DNA from: Pukyongia salina
GTDB taxonomy: Bacteria; Bacteroidota; Bacteroidia; Flavobacteriales; Flavobacteriaceae
DNA: 64,000 nt
Direction: 5' to 3'
Assembly (NCBI RefSeq): GCF_002966125.1
Contig: NZ_CP027062.1
Span: 2,542,001-2,606,000, forward strand
Below, one piece after another: positions 52,041-60,103 of this stretch (its first letter is position 1; each line of letters starts with the position of its first letter). Made by a program: the position numbers and the translations under genes. The notes below the pieces were generated by a model, which worked only from the letters and a program-made list of their open reading frames with translations, had not been told where the DNA came from and did no database searches.

Positions 52041-53248
52041 TTAACTAAATTATCAACCGTTACTGTCTGCTCGGCTAGCGAAAAAGACACGGCGAACGCA
52101 ATAATTGATATTATAATTCCCAATACGAAGATGGTGTAAGTCCAACGCAGTATACGGTACTTGCGATCAAGGACTTTTCCCAGGAAATAGAGATCCTTGG
52201 TAAGGGATGAATACACATAATCCCTGTCCTTCAAAAGCTCTTCTATAGCCCATTGATATTGAGAGAGTTCCATCTTGTGAAAGTTCCCAAAAAAGGTAAG
52301 ATTAACAGATTTGTTCTTTACGTCCTCTTCGGTAAACTCTCCTCTGGTTACATTTGGGCGGGTAGCGATCACTGCCAGGATCATCGATATTGTACTCGAT
52401 ACTACAAAAATAGCAGAAGGTGCAATAAGAAAAGGGTTGGTGTCCAATTTAGACAAGAGGTTAGACAGCACCAGTGAAATGATAATAGCATTAACCGAAA
52501 GCAAGATGTTCGCCTTGGTATCGGCAATATCACTTAGCTTTATATGGTTTCTCAGGGCAACTCGGTAAAAGGTTTGTATGCCTCTTTCCGGACTCGCATC
52601 TTTGTATTTTGCTTTTAACTCGGCCTTGAGTTTTTCCTTTTTTAACTTTTTCCTGTCCTTCTTTCGTTTTTTCATCAGTTTCGCCAGATTACTTTCTTTA
52701 ACCGGCTGCCATTTTTTAAGGGCATACTCACTGTAAAACTGGTGTTCTTCTACAAGAAGCCTGATATTTTCGTTTCGCCACTCTTTAGGGCTATATGTCT
52801 TTATATTTTGAGCAATTAATTCCTGTCGAAGAAATTCACTGGCTTCTTCGAAATAATCTTTTCCAAAATGGGATGCATCGGCATCCTTGATCATTTCTTC
52901 AAGTTTATTTTTTGGATCCTTATCGAATTTGGTGGCAAGTATACATTTTTCTACTTCGTCGATAACATCTTTCTCTACTTCCTGCGATTCGAGAAACTCC
53001 CGTGCGATCCTAGCACTCTCTTCTTCATGGTTATCTCTGCATTTAATATAGCCTGTATCGTGTAATAAGGCAGATAGCCTCAAAACGAGACTTTCCTTCT
53101 TGCTTAGCTTAGAATTTTCTATGATCTCATTGATACTTTTTAAAACACGTTTGGAATGGGTGTAATTATGATAGAGAAAATTTGTTGGAAGCTCCTCCTT
53201 AAATAGATTTAAGATATAATCATCTGCTGCCTGTACAATGTCGTTCAT
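52037..53248 (-). CDS. HD-domain protein with C-terminal PycTM (Pycsar effector-like) membrane module
   Basis: Protein of 403 residues from the ATG at 53248; a GTG start seven codons earlier is possible. The N-terminal HD phosphohydrolase domain (about 1-160) has His31 in HNYTHSKRV, His63-Asp64 in LLHDTGY and an Asp near DADASH. A Lys-rich linker (about 190-217) leads to the segment TFYRVALRNHIKLSDIADTKANILL, diagnostic of DUF5706/PycTM, with membrane helices at about 248-265, 275-296 and 367-390. PycTM modules act as membrane effectors in cyclic-pyrimidine antiphage systems, but no cyclase gene lies nearby. The HD domain may hydrolyse a nucleotide signal. Confidence 0.85.
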   Translation of the reverse strand: MNDIVQAADDYILNLFKEELPTNFLYHNYTHSKRVLKSINEIIENSKLSKKESLVLRLSALLHDTGYIKCRDNHEEESARIAREFLESQEVEKDVIDEVEKCILATKFDKDPKNKLEEMIKDADASHFGKDYFEEASEFLRQELIAQNIKTYSPKEWRNENIRLLVEEHQFYSEYALKKWQPVKESNLAKLMKKRKKDRKKLKKEKLKAELKAKYKDASPERGIQTFYRVALRNHIKLSDIADTKANILLSVNAIIISLVLSNLLSKLDTNPFLIAPSAIFVVSSTISMILAVIATRPNVTRGEFTEEDVKNKSVNLTFFGNFHKMELSQYQWAIEELLKDRDYVYSSLTKDLYFLGKVLDRKYRILRWTYTIFVLGIIISIIAFAVSFSLAEQTVTVDNLVN

Positions 53249-53302
53249 AGGTGTTATCTTTAGAAGCACAAAATACTAAAAATAATCCTCGAGTCTGTTG
53301 AT

Positions 53303-56300
53303 ATGAAGTTTTTTTACCAATCCATTATTATAGTTTTAAGTTCGCTGATATTAAGTTGTGGAAGTTATAAACCGAAATTTATTTCTGAAGAAAATCCAAC
53401 TCCTGCAACCGTAACAAATTCAGAAATTGAAAAACGTATTTACCTGGTGGGTGATGCCGGTTATGCGCCTGAAAATGAAACCAGTCTGGCACTGAAAGCT
53501 TTCGAGAAGCTGATCTCTAAATCTAACACCAAAGAGGATCATCTAATTTTCCTGGGTGATAATATATATGACAACGGACTGCCGGCCAAAGGACATAAAG
53601 ATCGAAAACAAGCCGAACACCGGTTGGAAATTCAGTTGGATGCCGCCAAGAAATTTGATGGTGAGGCCCTATTCATTCCCGGAAATCACGATTGGTATAG
53701 TAATGGGGTGAAGGGACTGAAGAGGCAGGAAGAGTATGTAGAAGATGCCCTGGACGATAATGAGGCCTTCCAGCCGGAAAATGGATGCCCGGTGGAAAAT
53801 ATATCATTATCCGATAATATAGAACTCCTGGTACTGGATACACAATGGTATATCGCAGACTGGGACAAATACCCCACGATAAATGACGATTGTGATATAA
53901 AGACCAGAAAGGGTTTCTTCCTGGAAGTAGAAGATAAACTCAAGGATAACAACGACAAGACAGTGGTTATCGCAATGCATCATCCGGCATATACGTATGG
54001 CTTACATGGAGGATATTATAATTTCAACAAGCATATATTCGCTGCCAACAACAACATCCCTTTGCCGGGAATAGCGAGTTTAGTAACGCTAATACGTTCT
54101 CAGGGAGGTGTGTCCCCTCAGGACAGGTACAACAACAGGTATAACGAACTTATGCGCCGTCTGATAACTCTTGCTTCTGGGAATGACAAAGTTATTTTTG
54201 CGTCCGGGCATGAGCATACCTTACAATATATAGAAATAGAATCTCTACGACAGATCGTTTCCGGTTCCGGGGCAAAAAGAGCGCCAGTAAACCTTGGTAA
54301 AGGAGCAAAGTTTGTAAGTGGGGAGCAAGGATTTGCAGTACTGGATATCTATAAGAACGGAGGCTCCCGGGTTACATTTTACGATGCATCCACCGGCGAA
54401 CCTACCCAGGTATATACTACCGAAGTTTTTCCGGCCGATAAGGAATACGATGTCTCTACTTTACCCGATGAATTTCCCGATACTATAAAAGCTTCGGTGT
54501 ATGAGAAAGAGGAAACCGAAAAATCTGAAGGATACGAATGGTTCTGGGGTGATCATTACAGGTACCTTTACGGGACCGAATTAGAAGTGCCGGTAATGAC
54601 ACTTGAGGATTTTGAAATGGGTTTCACCATCGAACGTAAAGGAGGAGGACACCAGACCAGGTCTCTCAGACTGGTAGATTCCAAAGGTAGAAATTTTGCT
54701 TTACGTGCGTTAAAGAAAAGCGCTGTGCAATTCTTACAAAGTGTAGCGTTTAAGGACACCTATGTTGAAGAGGATTTTGAAGAAACGCTTACCGAGGAAG
54801 CGATCTTAGATTTCTATACCTCGAGTCATCCGTACGCAGCCTTTGTAGTACCAAAGCTCTCCGATGCTTTAGGGATATATCATACTAATCCTTTTCTCTT
54901 TTATATGCCCAAGCACAAAGCCCTTGGAAAGTACAACGAGGAATTTGGAGATGAACTTTATTTTATTGAAGAAAGGCCGGACGATGGTTTTCTGGATGTG
55001 GAATCCTTCGGAAAACCGGATGCTATCGAGAGCACAAGCGATGTGCTGGAAAACCTTCGGGCCGATGAAAAATACCGGATGGACGAACCAGCTTTTATCC
55101 GTGCACGACTTTTTGATATGATCCTGGGCGACTGGGACAGGCATCAGGACCAATGGAGATGGTCTCGTTTTGATATTTCGGACGATGAGAAGATTTATCG
55201 CCCTATCCCGCGGGACAGGGATCAGGTTTTTTCAAAATATGACGGAGCATTGCTTGATTTCATGAAACTGCTTATCCCTGGTACCAAGCAATTTCAAGAA
55301 TACAATGAAGATTTCAAGGATTATAAATGGATCAACCTTGCGGGAATAAAAATAGACCGAACGTTTACTCAAACTTCTGGTAAAGAAGTTTGGTTGGAAC
55401 AGGCACGGTTTATTGCCGAGAATCTATCAGACGAGGTAATAGAAGAGGCGTTCGATCAATTACCTCCCGAGGTTCAGAATGAAGATTCGGAAGAAATAAA
55501 GCGTATGCTAAAATCGCGAAGAGGAAAGCTGGTGGCATTTGCGGGCAAATATTTTGATCACTTAACCAAACTGGTTGTGCTAACGGCTACCGATAAGGAT
55601 GATCATATAGAAATAGAACGTGGAGATCATTTTACCGAAGTCTCTATTTCCAGAATAAAAGATGGAAAAGTACAGCCACCATTTAAAACCAGGAGGATAG
55701 AACACAAGAAAACCAAAGAAATTTGGGTGTATGGCCTGGATGATGACGATAATATCGTGGTTAAAGGCAGACCCAACGATCCTATCCGTGTTCGAATTAT
55801 AGGAGGGCAGAACAACGATACCTATACTATTGAAAATGGAAGAAGAGTGAAGGTATACGATCATAAGACAAAACCTAATACATTGGTAAGGAAAGGAGGC
55901 GCTAATATCAATTTCACCGATAATTATCGTTATAACATCTATCGATACGATAAATATATTGATGGGGTTACTTCCTTCTTCCCCGGGGTTGGATTTAACC
56001 CCGACGATGGGATGAAAGTGGGAATCACTATATCCTCTGCCGATCGCGGATTTAAAAACGATCCTTTCCAGGTGAAGCACACTTTGAGCGGGGGATATTT
56101 CTTCGCCACTCAAGGTTTCGATATACAATATACCGGCGAGTTTGCCAACGTTTTGAACAATTGGAACGTACTGGCAGGGGCGCGAATTACTTCCGAAAAC
56201 TTCACCAGGAATTTTTTCGGTTTTGGAAACGAAACCACCAATGAGGATGATGAGTTAGGGATGGACTACAACAGGGTAAAAACTGCAATTCGCAGTGCCA

Positions 56301-57007
56301 AAACAGGAGTTGTGAAGGATGGTCACTACGGAAGCCGGATTGAGATCACAGCCGAGCTCGAAACCATAGAGGTAGAACCCACAGACGATCGTTTTATAGC
56401 CCAGGAAATAGCAGATCCCGCCTTTTTCGACGATAGGAAATACTTTGGTATTGTAGATGTAACTTACAGCTATTCTGGATATGATACAAAGGTTGTGCCT
56501 ACGCGAGGTATGTTCTTTAAGGTGAAATCTGGTGTTACAATGAACATGCAGGATAGTGAGCGAACCTTTGGTTATATACAGCCTTCCATGGAATTCTATA
56601 ATTCGATCACGAGAAATCGTAAACTGGTGTTGCGATCCCAGGTTCAGGGTCAGTTTAACATTGGCGATTCGTTCGAATTTTACCAGGCTGCGGTATTAGG
56701 AGCCAACACCGGCCTTCGCGGATACAGGACCGAACGATTTAGCGGAGAGAGCGCACTGGCGTTCAGTGCAGATCTGCGATACAGCTTGTTTAAGTTCAAC
56801 ACTGGCCTGCTCCCTCTTAAATTAAATGTCTTTGGAGGCTATGACTACGGGAGGGTTTGGCTTGATGAAGAAAATTCTAACACCTGGCATGATAGTGTAG
56901 GAGGTGGGATTATAGTTAATGCTATAGATACACTTTCGGGACAATTTGGTCTCTTCAACAGCGATGATGGTTTGAGATTTTCATTCGGTTTTGGTCTTAG
57001 CCTTTAA
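53303..57007 (+). CDS. Metallophosphoesterase with kinase-like middle and outer-membrane beta-barrel
   Basis: Protein of 1234 residues with a lipobox (LILSCGSYK, Cys19). The calcineurin-like phosphoesterase domain (about 45-380) has GDAG, GDNIYD, PGNHDWY, MHHPAYTYG and ASGHEHT. A middle region (about 430-800) has a glycine-rich strand (RKGGGHQTRSLRL), a basic strand (NFALRALKK), and LGDWDRHQDQWRW followed by PIPRDRDQVFS. These resemble the catalytic D-x-x-x-x-N and DxD-type motifs of HipA/CotH/Fam20-like kinases, but this is my inference. From about 900 to the C-terminus (FSFGFGLSL) it is an Omp85-like surface-antigen barrel ending in Leu. Predicted at the outer membrane. Confidence 0.82.
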   Translation: MKFFYQSIIIVLSSLILSCGSYKPKFISEENPTPATVTNSEIEKRIYLVGDAGYAPENETSLALKAFEKLISKSNTKEDHLIFLGDNIYDNGLPAKGHKDRKQAEHRLEIQLDAAKKFDGEALFIPGNHDWYSNGVKGLKRQEEYVEDALDDNEAFQPENGCPVENISLSDNIELLVLDTQWYIADWDKYPTINDDCDIKTRKGFFLEVEDKLKDNNDKTVVIAMHHPAYTYGLHGGYYNFNKHIFAANNNIPLPGIASLVTLIRSQGGVSPQDRYNNRYNELMRRLITLASGNDKVIFASGHEHTLQYIEIESLRQIVSGSGAKRAPVNLGKGAKFVSGEQGFAVLDIYKNGGSRVTFYDASTGEPTQVYTTEVFPADKEYDVSTLPDEFPDTIKASVYEKEETEKSEGYEWFWGDHYRYLYGTELEVPVMTLEDFEMGFTIERKGGGHQTRSLRLVDSKGRNFALRALKKSAVQFLQSVAFKDTYVEEDFEETLTEEAILDFYTSSHPYAAFVVPKLSDALGIYHTNPFLFYMPKHKALGKYNEEFGDELYFIEERPDDGFLDVESFGKPDAIESTSDVLENLRADEKYRMDEPAFIRARLFDMILGDWDRHQDQWRWSRFDISDDEKIYRPIPRDRDQVFSKYDGALLDFMKLLIPGTKQFQEYNEDFKDYKWINLAGIKIDRTFTQTSGKEVWLEQARFIAENLSDEVIEEAFDQLPPEVQNEDSEEIKRMLKSRRGKLVAFAGKYFDHLTKLVVLTATDKDDHIEIERGDHFTEVSISRIKDGKVQPPFKTRRIEHKKTKEIWVYGLDDDDNIVVKGRPNDPIRVRIIGGQNNDTYTIENGRRVKVYDHKTKPNTLVRKGGANINFTDNYRYNIYRYDKYIDGVTSFFPGVGFNPDDGMKVGITISSADRGFKNDPFQVKHTLSGGYFFATQGFDIQYTGEFANVLNNWNVLAGARITSENFTRNFFGFGNETTNEDDELGMDYNRVKTAIRSAKTGVVKDGHYGSRIEITAELETIEVEPTDDRFIAQEIADPAFFDDRKYFGIVDVTYSYSGYDTKVVPTRGMFFKVKSGVTMNMQDSERTFGYIQPSMEFYNSITRNRKLVLRSQVQGQFNIGDSFEFYQAAVLGANTGLRGYRTERFSGESALAFSADLRYSLFKFNTGLLPLKLNVFGGYDYGRVWLDEENSNTWHDSVGGGIIVNAIDTLSGQFGLFNSDDGLRFSFGFGLSL

Positions 57008-57215
57008 CCTAATGACCAAATACTTTAAATTTTTTAAAGGATTGAATGGCTCTTTTACGGATTTATTGTGTCCTTGAACGAAAACACATTTTCGAAAATG
57101 ATTTTAGTTTTTTATCCTTGAAAATCCACCGTTTATTTGCAGAGTAATCCTGGTATAGTGTTTAAACGGTGTAAGAAGTTTTTTCATAAAAGGGATTATA
57201 TTGGTTAGTTTTATG
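57008..57215. other. Structured intergenic region
   Basis: This gene-free stretch holds a perfect 14-bp palindrome CATTTTCGAAAATG (57087-57100). It also holds a 9-bp inverted repeat, CACCGTTTA (57127-57135) with TAAACGGTG (57163-57171). A strong terminator follows. TATCCTTG (57113-57120) is a near match to a -7 box. It could encode a small RNA or simply be the 3' untranslated region of the barrel gene. Confidence 0.35.
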
Positions 57216-57242
57216 CCCTTCCATCCCTGGAAGGGTTTTTTT
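57216..57242 (+). terminator. Intrinsic terminator
   Basis: CCCTTCCA (57216-57223), loop TCCC, TGGAAGGG (57228-57235) and seven T residues. It ends plus-strand transcription from the phosphoesterase gene or from a small RNA, 208 nt after that gene's stop. Confidence 0.9.
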
Positions 57243-57253
57243 CTTTTACCAAT

Positions 57254-58147
57254 TTAATCCAGTTCCAGTATGTATAGATTCCTACCACCGGATCCATTCT
57301 CTTCATCTGCTATATAAAGCGAATTTTCATCCCTGAAGGAGATGCTTTCTTTCTGCGAAGTATGATTGAGTTTTATTAGCCTCACTGAACCTTTAAAGAA
57401 ATTATCCGCTGGGTAGTTTGAAAACAACCACACCTTGTTATAACTAAGCATGACTAACCTGTTTTGCTTTCGGTCTATCGCCGCCGAGGTTACCTGGCAG
57501 TCGTCTTCGTCCTCACAAGTAACAAACGTGTCCATCAACATGGCTGTGTGATGTCCGGGCCGAGCAGGTAACTTATAAAGTTTTGTGGTCCCGTCGAACT
57601 TCGAGCTTCTGTTGCGTGTGAACAAGTAGAAATTTCCATCGAGGTAAACGAAGGACTCCACATCAAAATTTCGGTTCTTCTTCTTCGGGGGAAATTTATC
57701 CTGATCCTCAAACTGAAAGGAGATCTTGATAGCTTCCATCGCTACCTTAGGCAACTCATGCCTTGTGGTAAGTTGATAAATTACCTGATCCTCTCGTTTG
57801 TTACGATTATTTCCAAAATCGCCAATATAGATATTACCGTCATCATCGGAGGTTACATCTTCCCAATCTTCGTTCTCTCCATTCGTGATCTCGATCGTTC
57901 TTTCAATTTTGTTGGTAATGGGATTATATCCATATACAATAGCTTCGTTCCCAGAATCGTTCACAGACCATAAAAGGGGACTCCCTTCTACAGAGCTAAA
58001 ACCGCTTATTTCCTCGAGGGTATCCGGTAAGGAGTGTACAAGGGATAGTTTTCCGTGATTCTGACATGTTATGGTGGTAACAAATAAGAATAATAGAATG
58101 CTGAGTTTATATATATGTCTGTCTGGAGCTTCCTTTATCAAAACCAC
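57254..58147 (-). CDS. Exported beta-propeller-like hypothetical protein
   Basis: Protein of 297 residues. A hydrophobic segment (LSILLFLFVTTITC, about 15-28) ending in Cys suggests a lipoprotein. The mature part has repeated strands such as LLWSVNDSGNEAIVYGYNP, NIYIGDFGNNRNKRE, YLFTRNRSSKF and SLYIADEENGSG. These resemble SdiA-regulated or NHL-type propellers without known enzymatic function. No ATG is available at the 5' end; the GTG at 58147 overlaps the dps stop by one base, and a TTG two codons on is an alternative. Translational coupling with dps is likely. Confidence 0.72.
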   Translation of the reverse strand: MVLIKEAPDRHIYKLSILLFLFVTTITCQNHGKLSLVHSLPDTLEEISGFSSVEGSPLLWSVNDSGNEAIVYGYNPITNKIERTIEITNGENEDWEDVTSDDDGNIYIGDFGNNRNKREDQVIYQLTTRHELPKVAMEAIKISFQFEDQDKFPPKKKNRNFDVESFVYLDGNFYLFTRNRSSKFDGTTKLYKLPARPGHHTAMLMDTFVTCEDEDDCQVTSAAIDRKQNRLVMLSYNKVWLFSNYPADNFFKGSVRLIKLNHTSQKESISFRDENSLYIADEENGSGGRNLYILELD

Positions 58148-58647
58148 TAGTTTGATAGTTTCGGGTGGTTATCGGAAGAACGCATTGTCCATGCATCCAG
58201 CATCCAGCTAGTCTTTTCCAGGTCTCCAATATATCCGCCAATAAGGTCTATAGTACCTTCATCATTAGCTTCACCTGCTTTATCGATCACTTTTCTCATT
58301 TGATCGATCATAGTACCATGGTCATCTAAAAGGGTCTTAACCATGGCGAGATCATCGAGGTCTGAAGAGGATTCGGAAAGATTAGAACTCTTTAGATAAT
58401 CTGAATAATTACTCAGAGGTTGAAATCGGAGGGTTAGGATACGTTCTGCGATCTCATCCACTTTTAATTTGGCGTCATCGTACATTTCTTCGAATTTAAC
58501 ATGCAGGTCGAAAAAATTACTGCCTACCACATTCCAGTGGAAATTACGAAGTTTCTGATAGTACAGATGAAAATCTGCCAGGAGGATATTAAGTTCTGTA
58601 GCTGTGGATTTTATTTTTTCTTTATCTAGGTTCAAGTATGCCATCAT
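58147..58647 (-). CDS. dps: DNA starvation/stationary phase protection protein Dps
   Basis: Protein of 166 residues (two adjacent ATGs, 58647 and 58644). It is a ferritin-like four-helix mini-ferritin that oxidises and stores iron and can protect DNA. The Dps signature is LRNFHWNVVGSNFFDLHVKFEEMYDD, with ferroxidase residues His37 and His49, and DLEKTSWMLDAW at the C-terminal helix. The leader has 14 consecutive A residues directly before the ATG. The promoter is a very good TTG-N20-TAAATTTG. Confidence 0.93.
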   Translation of the reverse strand: MMAYLNLDKEKIKSTATELNILLADFHLYYQKLRNFHWNVVGSNFFDLHVKFEEMYDDAKLKVDEIAERILTLRFQPLSNYSDYLKSSNLSESSSDLDDLAMVKTLLDDHGTMIDQMRKVIDKAGEANDEGTIDLIGGYIGDLEKTSWMLDAWTMRSSDNHPKLSN

Positions 58648-58669
58648 TTTTTTTTTTTTTTGGTTTACA

Positions 58670-58700
58670 CAAATTTAAGGACAGTGTGGGGCGAACACAA
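58670..58700 (-). promoter_or_regulatory. Promoter of dps
   Basis: Minus-strand TTG (58700-58698), a 20-nt spacer and TAAATTTG (58677-58670) form the best promoter match in the window. The ATG follows 22 nt later, behind a 14-A tract. Confidence 0.7.
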
Positions 58701-58820
58701 GTTTTACGGGAGGTTTACCATTTATTTAACGGCTTTTAAACGATATTAACGAAGCTTTATAATTTAGGTTCTCAATTTTTTATAAGTACTGAATATTAGT
58801 CGTTTTTCCCCTATTTGTTG

Positions 58821-58828
58821 TAGCTTTG
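58821..58828 (+). promoter_or_regulatory. -7 box of the sulfate activation operon
   Basis: TAGCTTTG matches TAnnTTTG, 23 nt before the cysQ ATG at 58852. It rules out the GTG at 58828 as start. Confidence 0.65.
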
Positions 58829-58851
58829 TGCGCTTAAAAACAGCCCTGATC

Positions 58852-59643
58852 ATGAAGAACAATCTCCATATTGCCATTCGAGCAGCTATAGAAGGTGGCT
58901 TGGAAATAATGAAGGTGTATGGTACCAATTTCAGCGTGGAATTTAAAGGAGATGACTCTCCCTTAACCATTGCCGATGAAAAGGCAAATGAAGTCATTAA
59001 TAGGTATCTGCTAAAAACCGGAATTCCTATTATCAGTGAGGAAAACCGGCAAACCGATTATGAAGCCAGGCGAGATTGGACCCAGTGCTGGATAGTTGAT
59101 CCACTCGATGGAACCAAAGAATTTGTAAAACGAAATGGTGAATTTACGGTAAACATTGCGTTGGTTATTAATGGCAGCCCACATTTAGGAGTGATCTATG
59201 TTCCTGTAGAAAAAACACTCTACTTTACTTCTGAAGACGCCACATCCTCGTATAAATGCGTTATCCAGGATCCTGAAGCATCTATAGATGAAATAATTGA
59301 ACAAGCTGAAATGATCAGGCCCTTAACCGATGTTGTTCCCCCTGTGAAGGTGGTGGGTAGTCGCTCTCATCTCAATGATGACACCCGGGCGTTTATTGCC
59401 GAGATCGAAAAGAAGAATGAAGTGGAGATCGTGTCCAGAGGAAGTTCTTTGAAATTCTGTCTTGTAGCAGAAGGAAAGGCTCATGTGTACCCCAGATATG
59501 CTCCTACAATGGAGTGGGATACTGCTGCAGGCCAGGCTATTTGTGAAGCTGTAGGAGTAAAAGTAATTGAAGAATCGACAAAGACACCGCTTAAGTACAA
59601 TAAGAAGAACTTATTGAATCCGTATTTTCTGGTAACTCGCTAA
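58852..59643 (+). CDS. cysQ: 3'(2'),5'-bisphosphate nucleotidase
   Basis: Protein of 263 residues from the ATG at 58852 (MKNNLHIAIRAAIEGG). It hydrolyses 3'-phosphoadenosine 5'-phosphate (PAP), the by-product of PAPS use. The inositol-monophosphatase-like metal site shows SPLTIADEKAN, ISEENRQ with its Glu, WIVDPLDGTKEFVKRNGEFTVNIAL and, C-terminal, YPRYAPTMEWDTAAGQAI. First gene of the operon with DUF2061, cysC, cysD and cysN, which make PAPS. Confidence 0.94.
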   Translation: MKNNLHIAIRAAIEGGLEIMKVYGTNFSVEFKGDDSPLTIADEKANEVINRYLLKTGIPIISEENRQTDYEARRDWTQCWIVDPLDGTKEFVKRNGEFTVNIALVINGSPHLGVIYVPVEKTLYFTSEDATSSYKCVIQDPEASIDEIIEQAEMIRPLTDVVPPVKVVGSRSHLNDDTRAFIAEIEKKNEVEIVSRGSSLKFCLVAEGKAHVYPRYAPTMEWDTAAGQAICEAVGVKVIEESTKTPLKYNKKNLLNPYFLVTR

Positions 59644-59644
59644 C

Positions 59645-60103
59645 ATGGCAAAGTACAAACACGAATCACATATTAGAAGTTTGCTGAAAGGTATTTCCTG
59701 GCGAGTTATTGCCACTACCGATACCGTATTGGTAGCTTTGCTGATCACTTGTTTGTTTGGGCAGTGTAGTTTAGAAAATGCATTGAAGATAGGGGCTGCA
59801 GAATTTTTACTGAAGCTTATTGTCTACTATGTTCACGAACGTATCTGGCAACGATTCCAGAATGGTGTGGACGTTAGCAAGCTCCAAACCATATATAAAT
59901 CTATTTCCTGGCGGGTAGTGGCAACCTCCATGACCTTTGTAATTTCAGGTGCTGTTCTAGACAGTTTTAATGAAGTTGCACTTTTCATAGCCCTAACCGA
60001 GCTATTTACTAAATTTGTACTTTATTATTTTCACGAGCGTCTTTGGTTGCGAATACCTTTGGGGCGAATTAGGAATTATTTCTTAAAACGATTTAAAAAG
60101 TAA
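59645..60103 (+). CDS. Tandem DUF2061 membrane protein
   Basis: Protein of 152 residues made of two DUF2061 copies. Each begins with a K-x-ISWRVxAT motif (KGISWRVIATTDT at about 15, KSISWRVVATSMT at about 87), has two membrane helices, and ends with Y-x-HERxW (VHERIWQRF and FHERLWLRI). The duplication is clear from sequence. DUF2061 proteins recur in sulfate assimilation clusters of Bacteroidota, but their function is not established; a membrane role in sulfate, APS or PAPS handling is a guess. The start is 1 nt after the cysQ stop and the stop overlaps cysC (TAATG). Confidence 0.88.
   Translation: MAKYKHESHIRSLLKGISWRVIATTDTVLVALLITCLFGQCSLENALKIGAAEFLLKLIVYYVHERIWQRFQNGVDVSKLQTIYKSISWRVVATSMTFVISGAVLDSFNEVALFIALTELFTKFVLYYFHERLWLRIPLGRIRNYFLKRFKK

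Noticed and set aside
55580-56128. Antisense frame of 182 residues within the phosphoesterase/barrel gene
   Set aside because: It is fully contained in a strongly supported coding frame and shows no domain or start signal.
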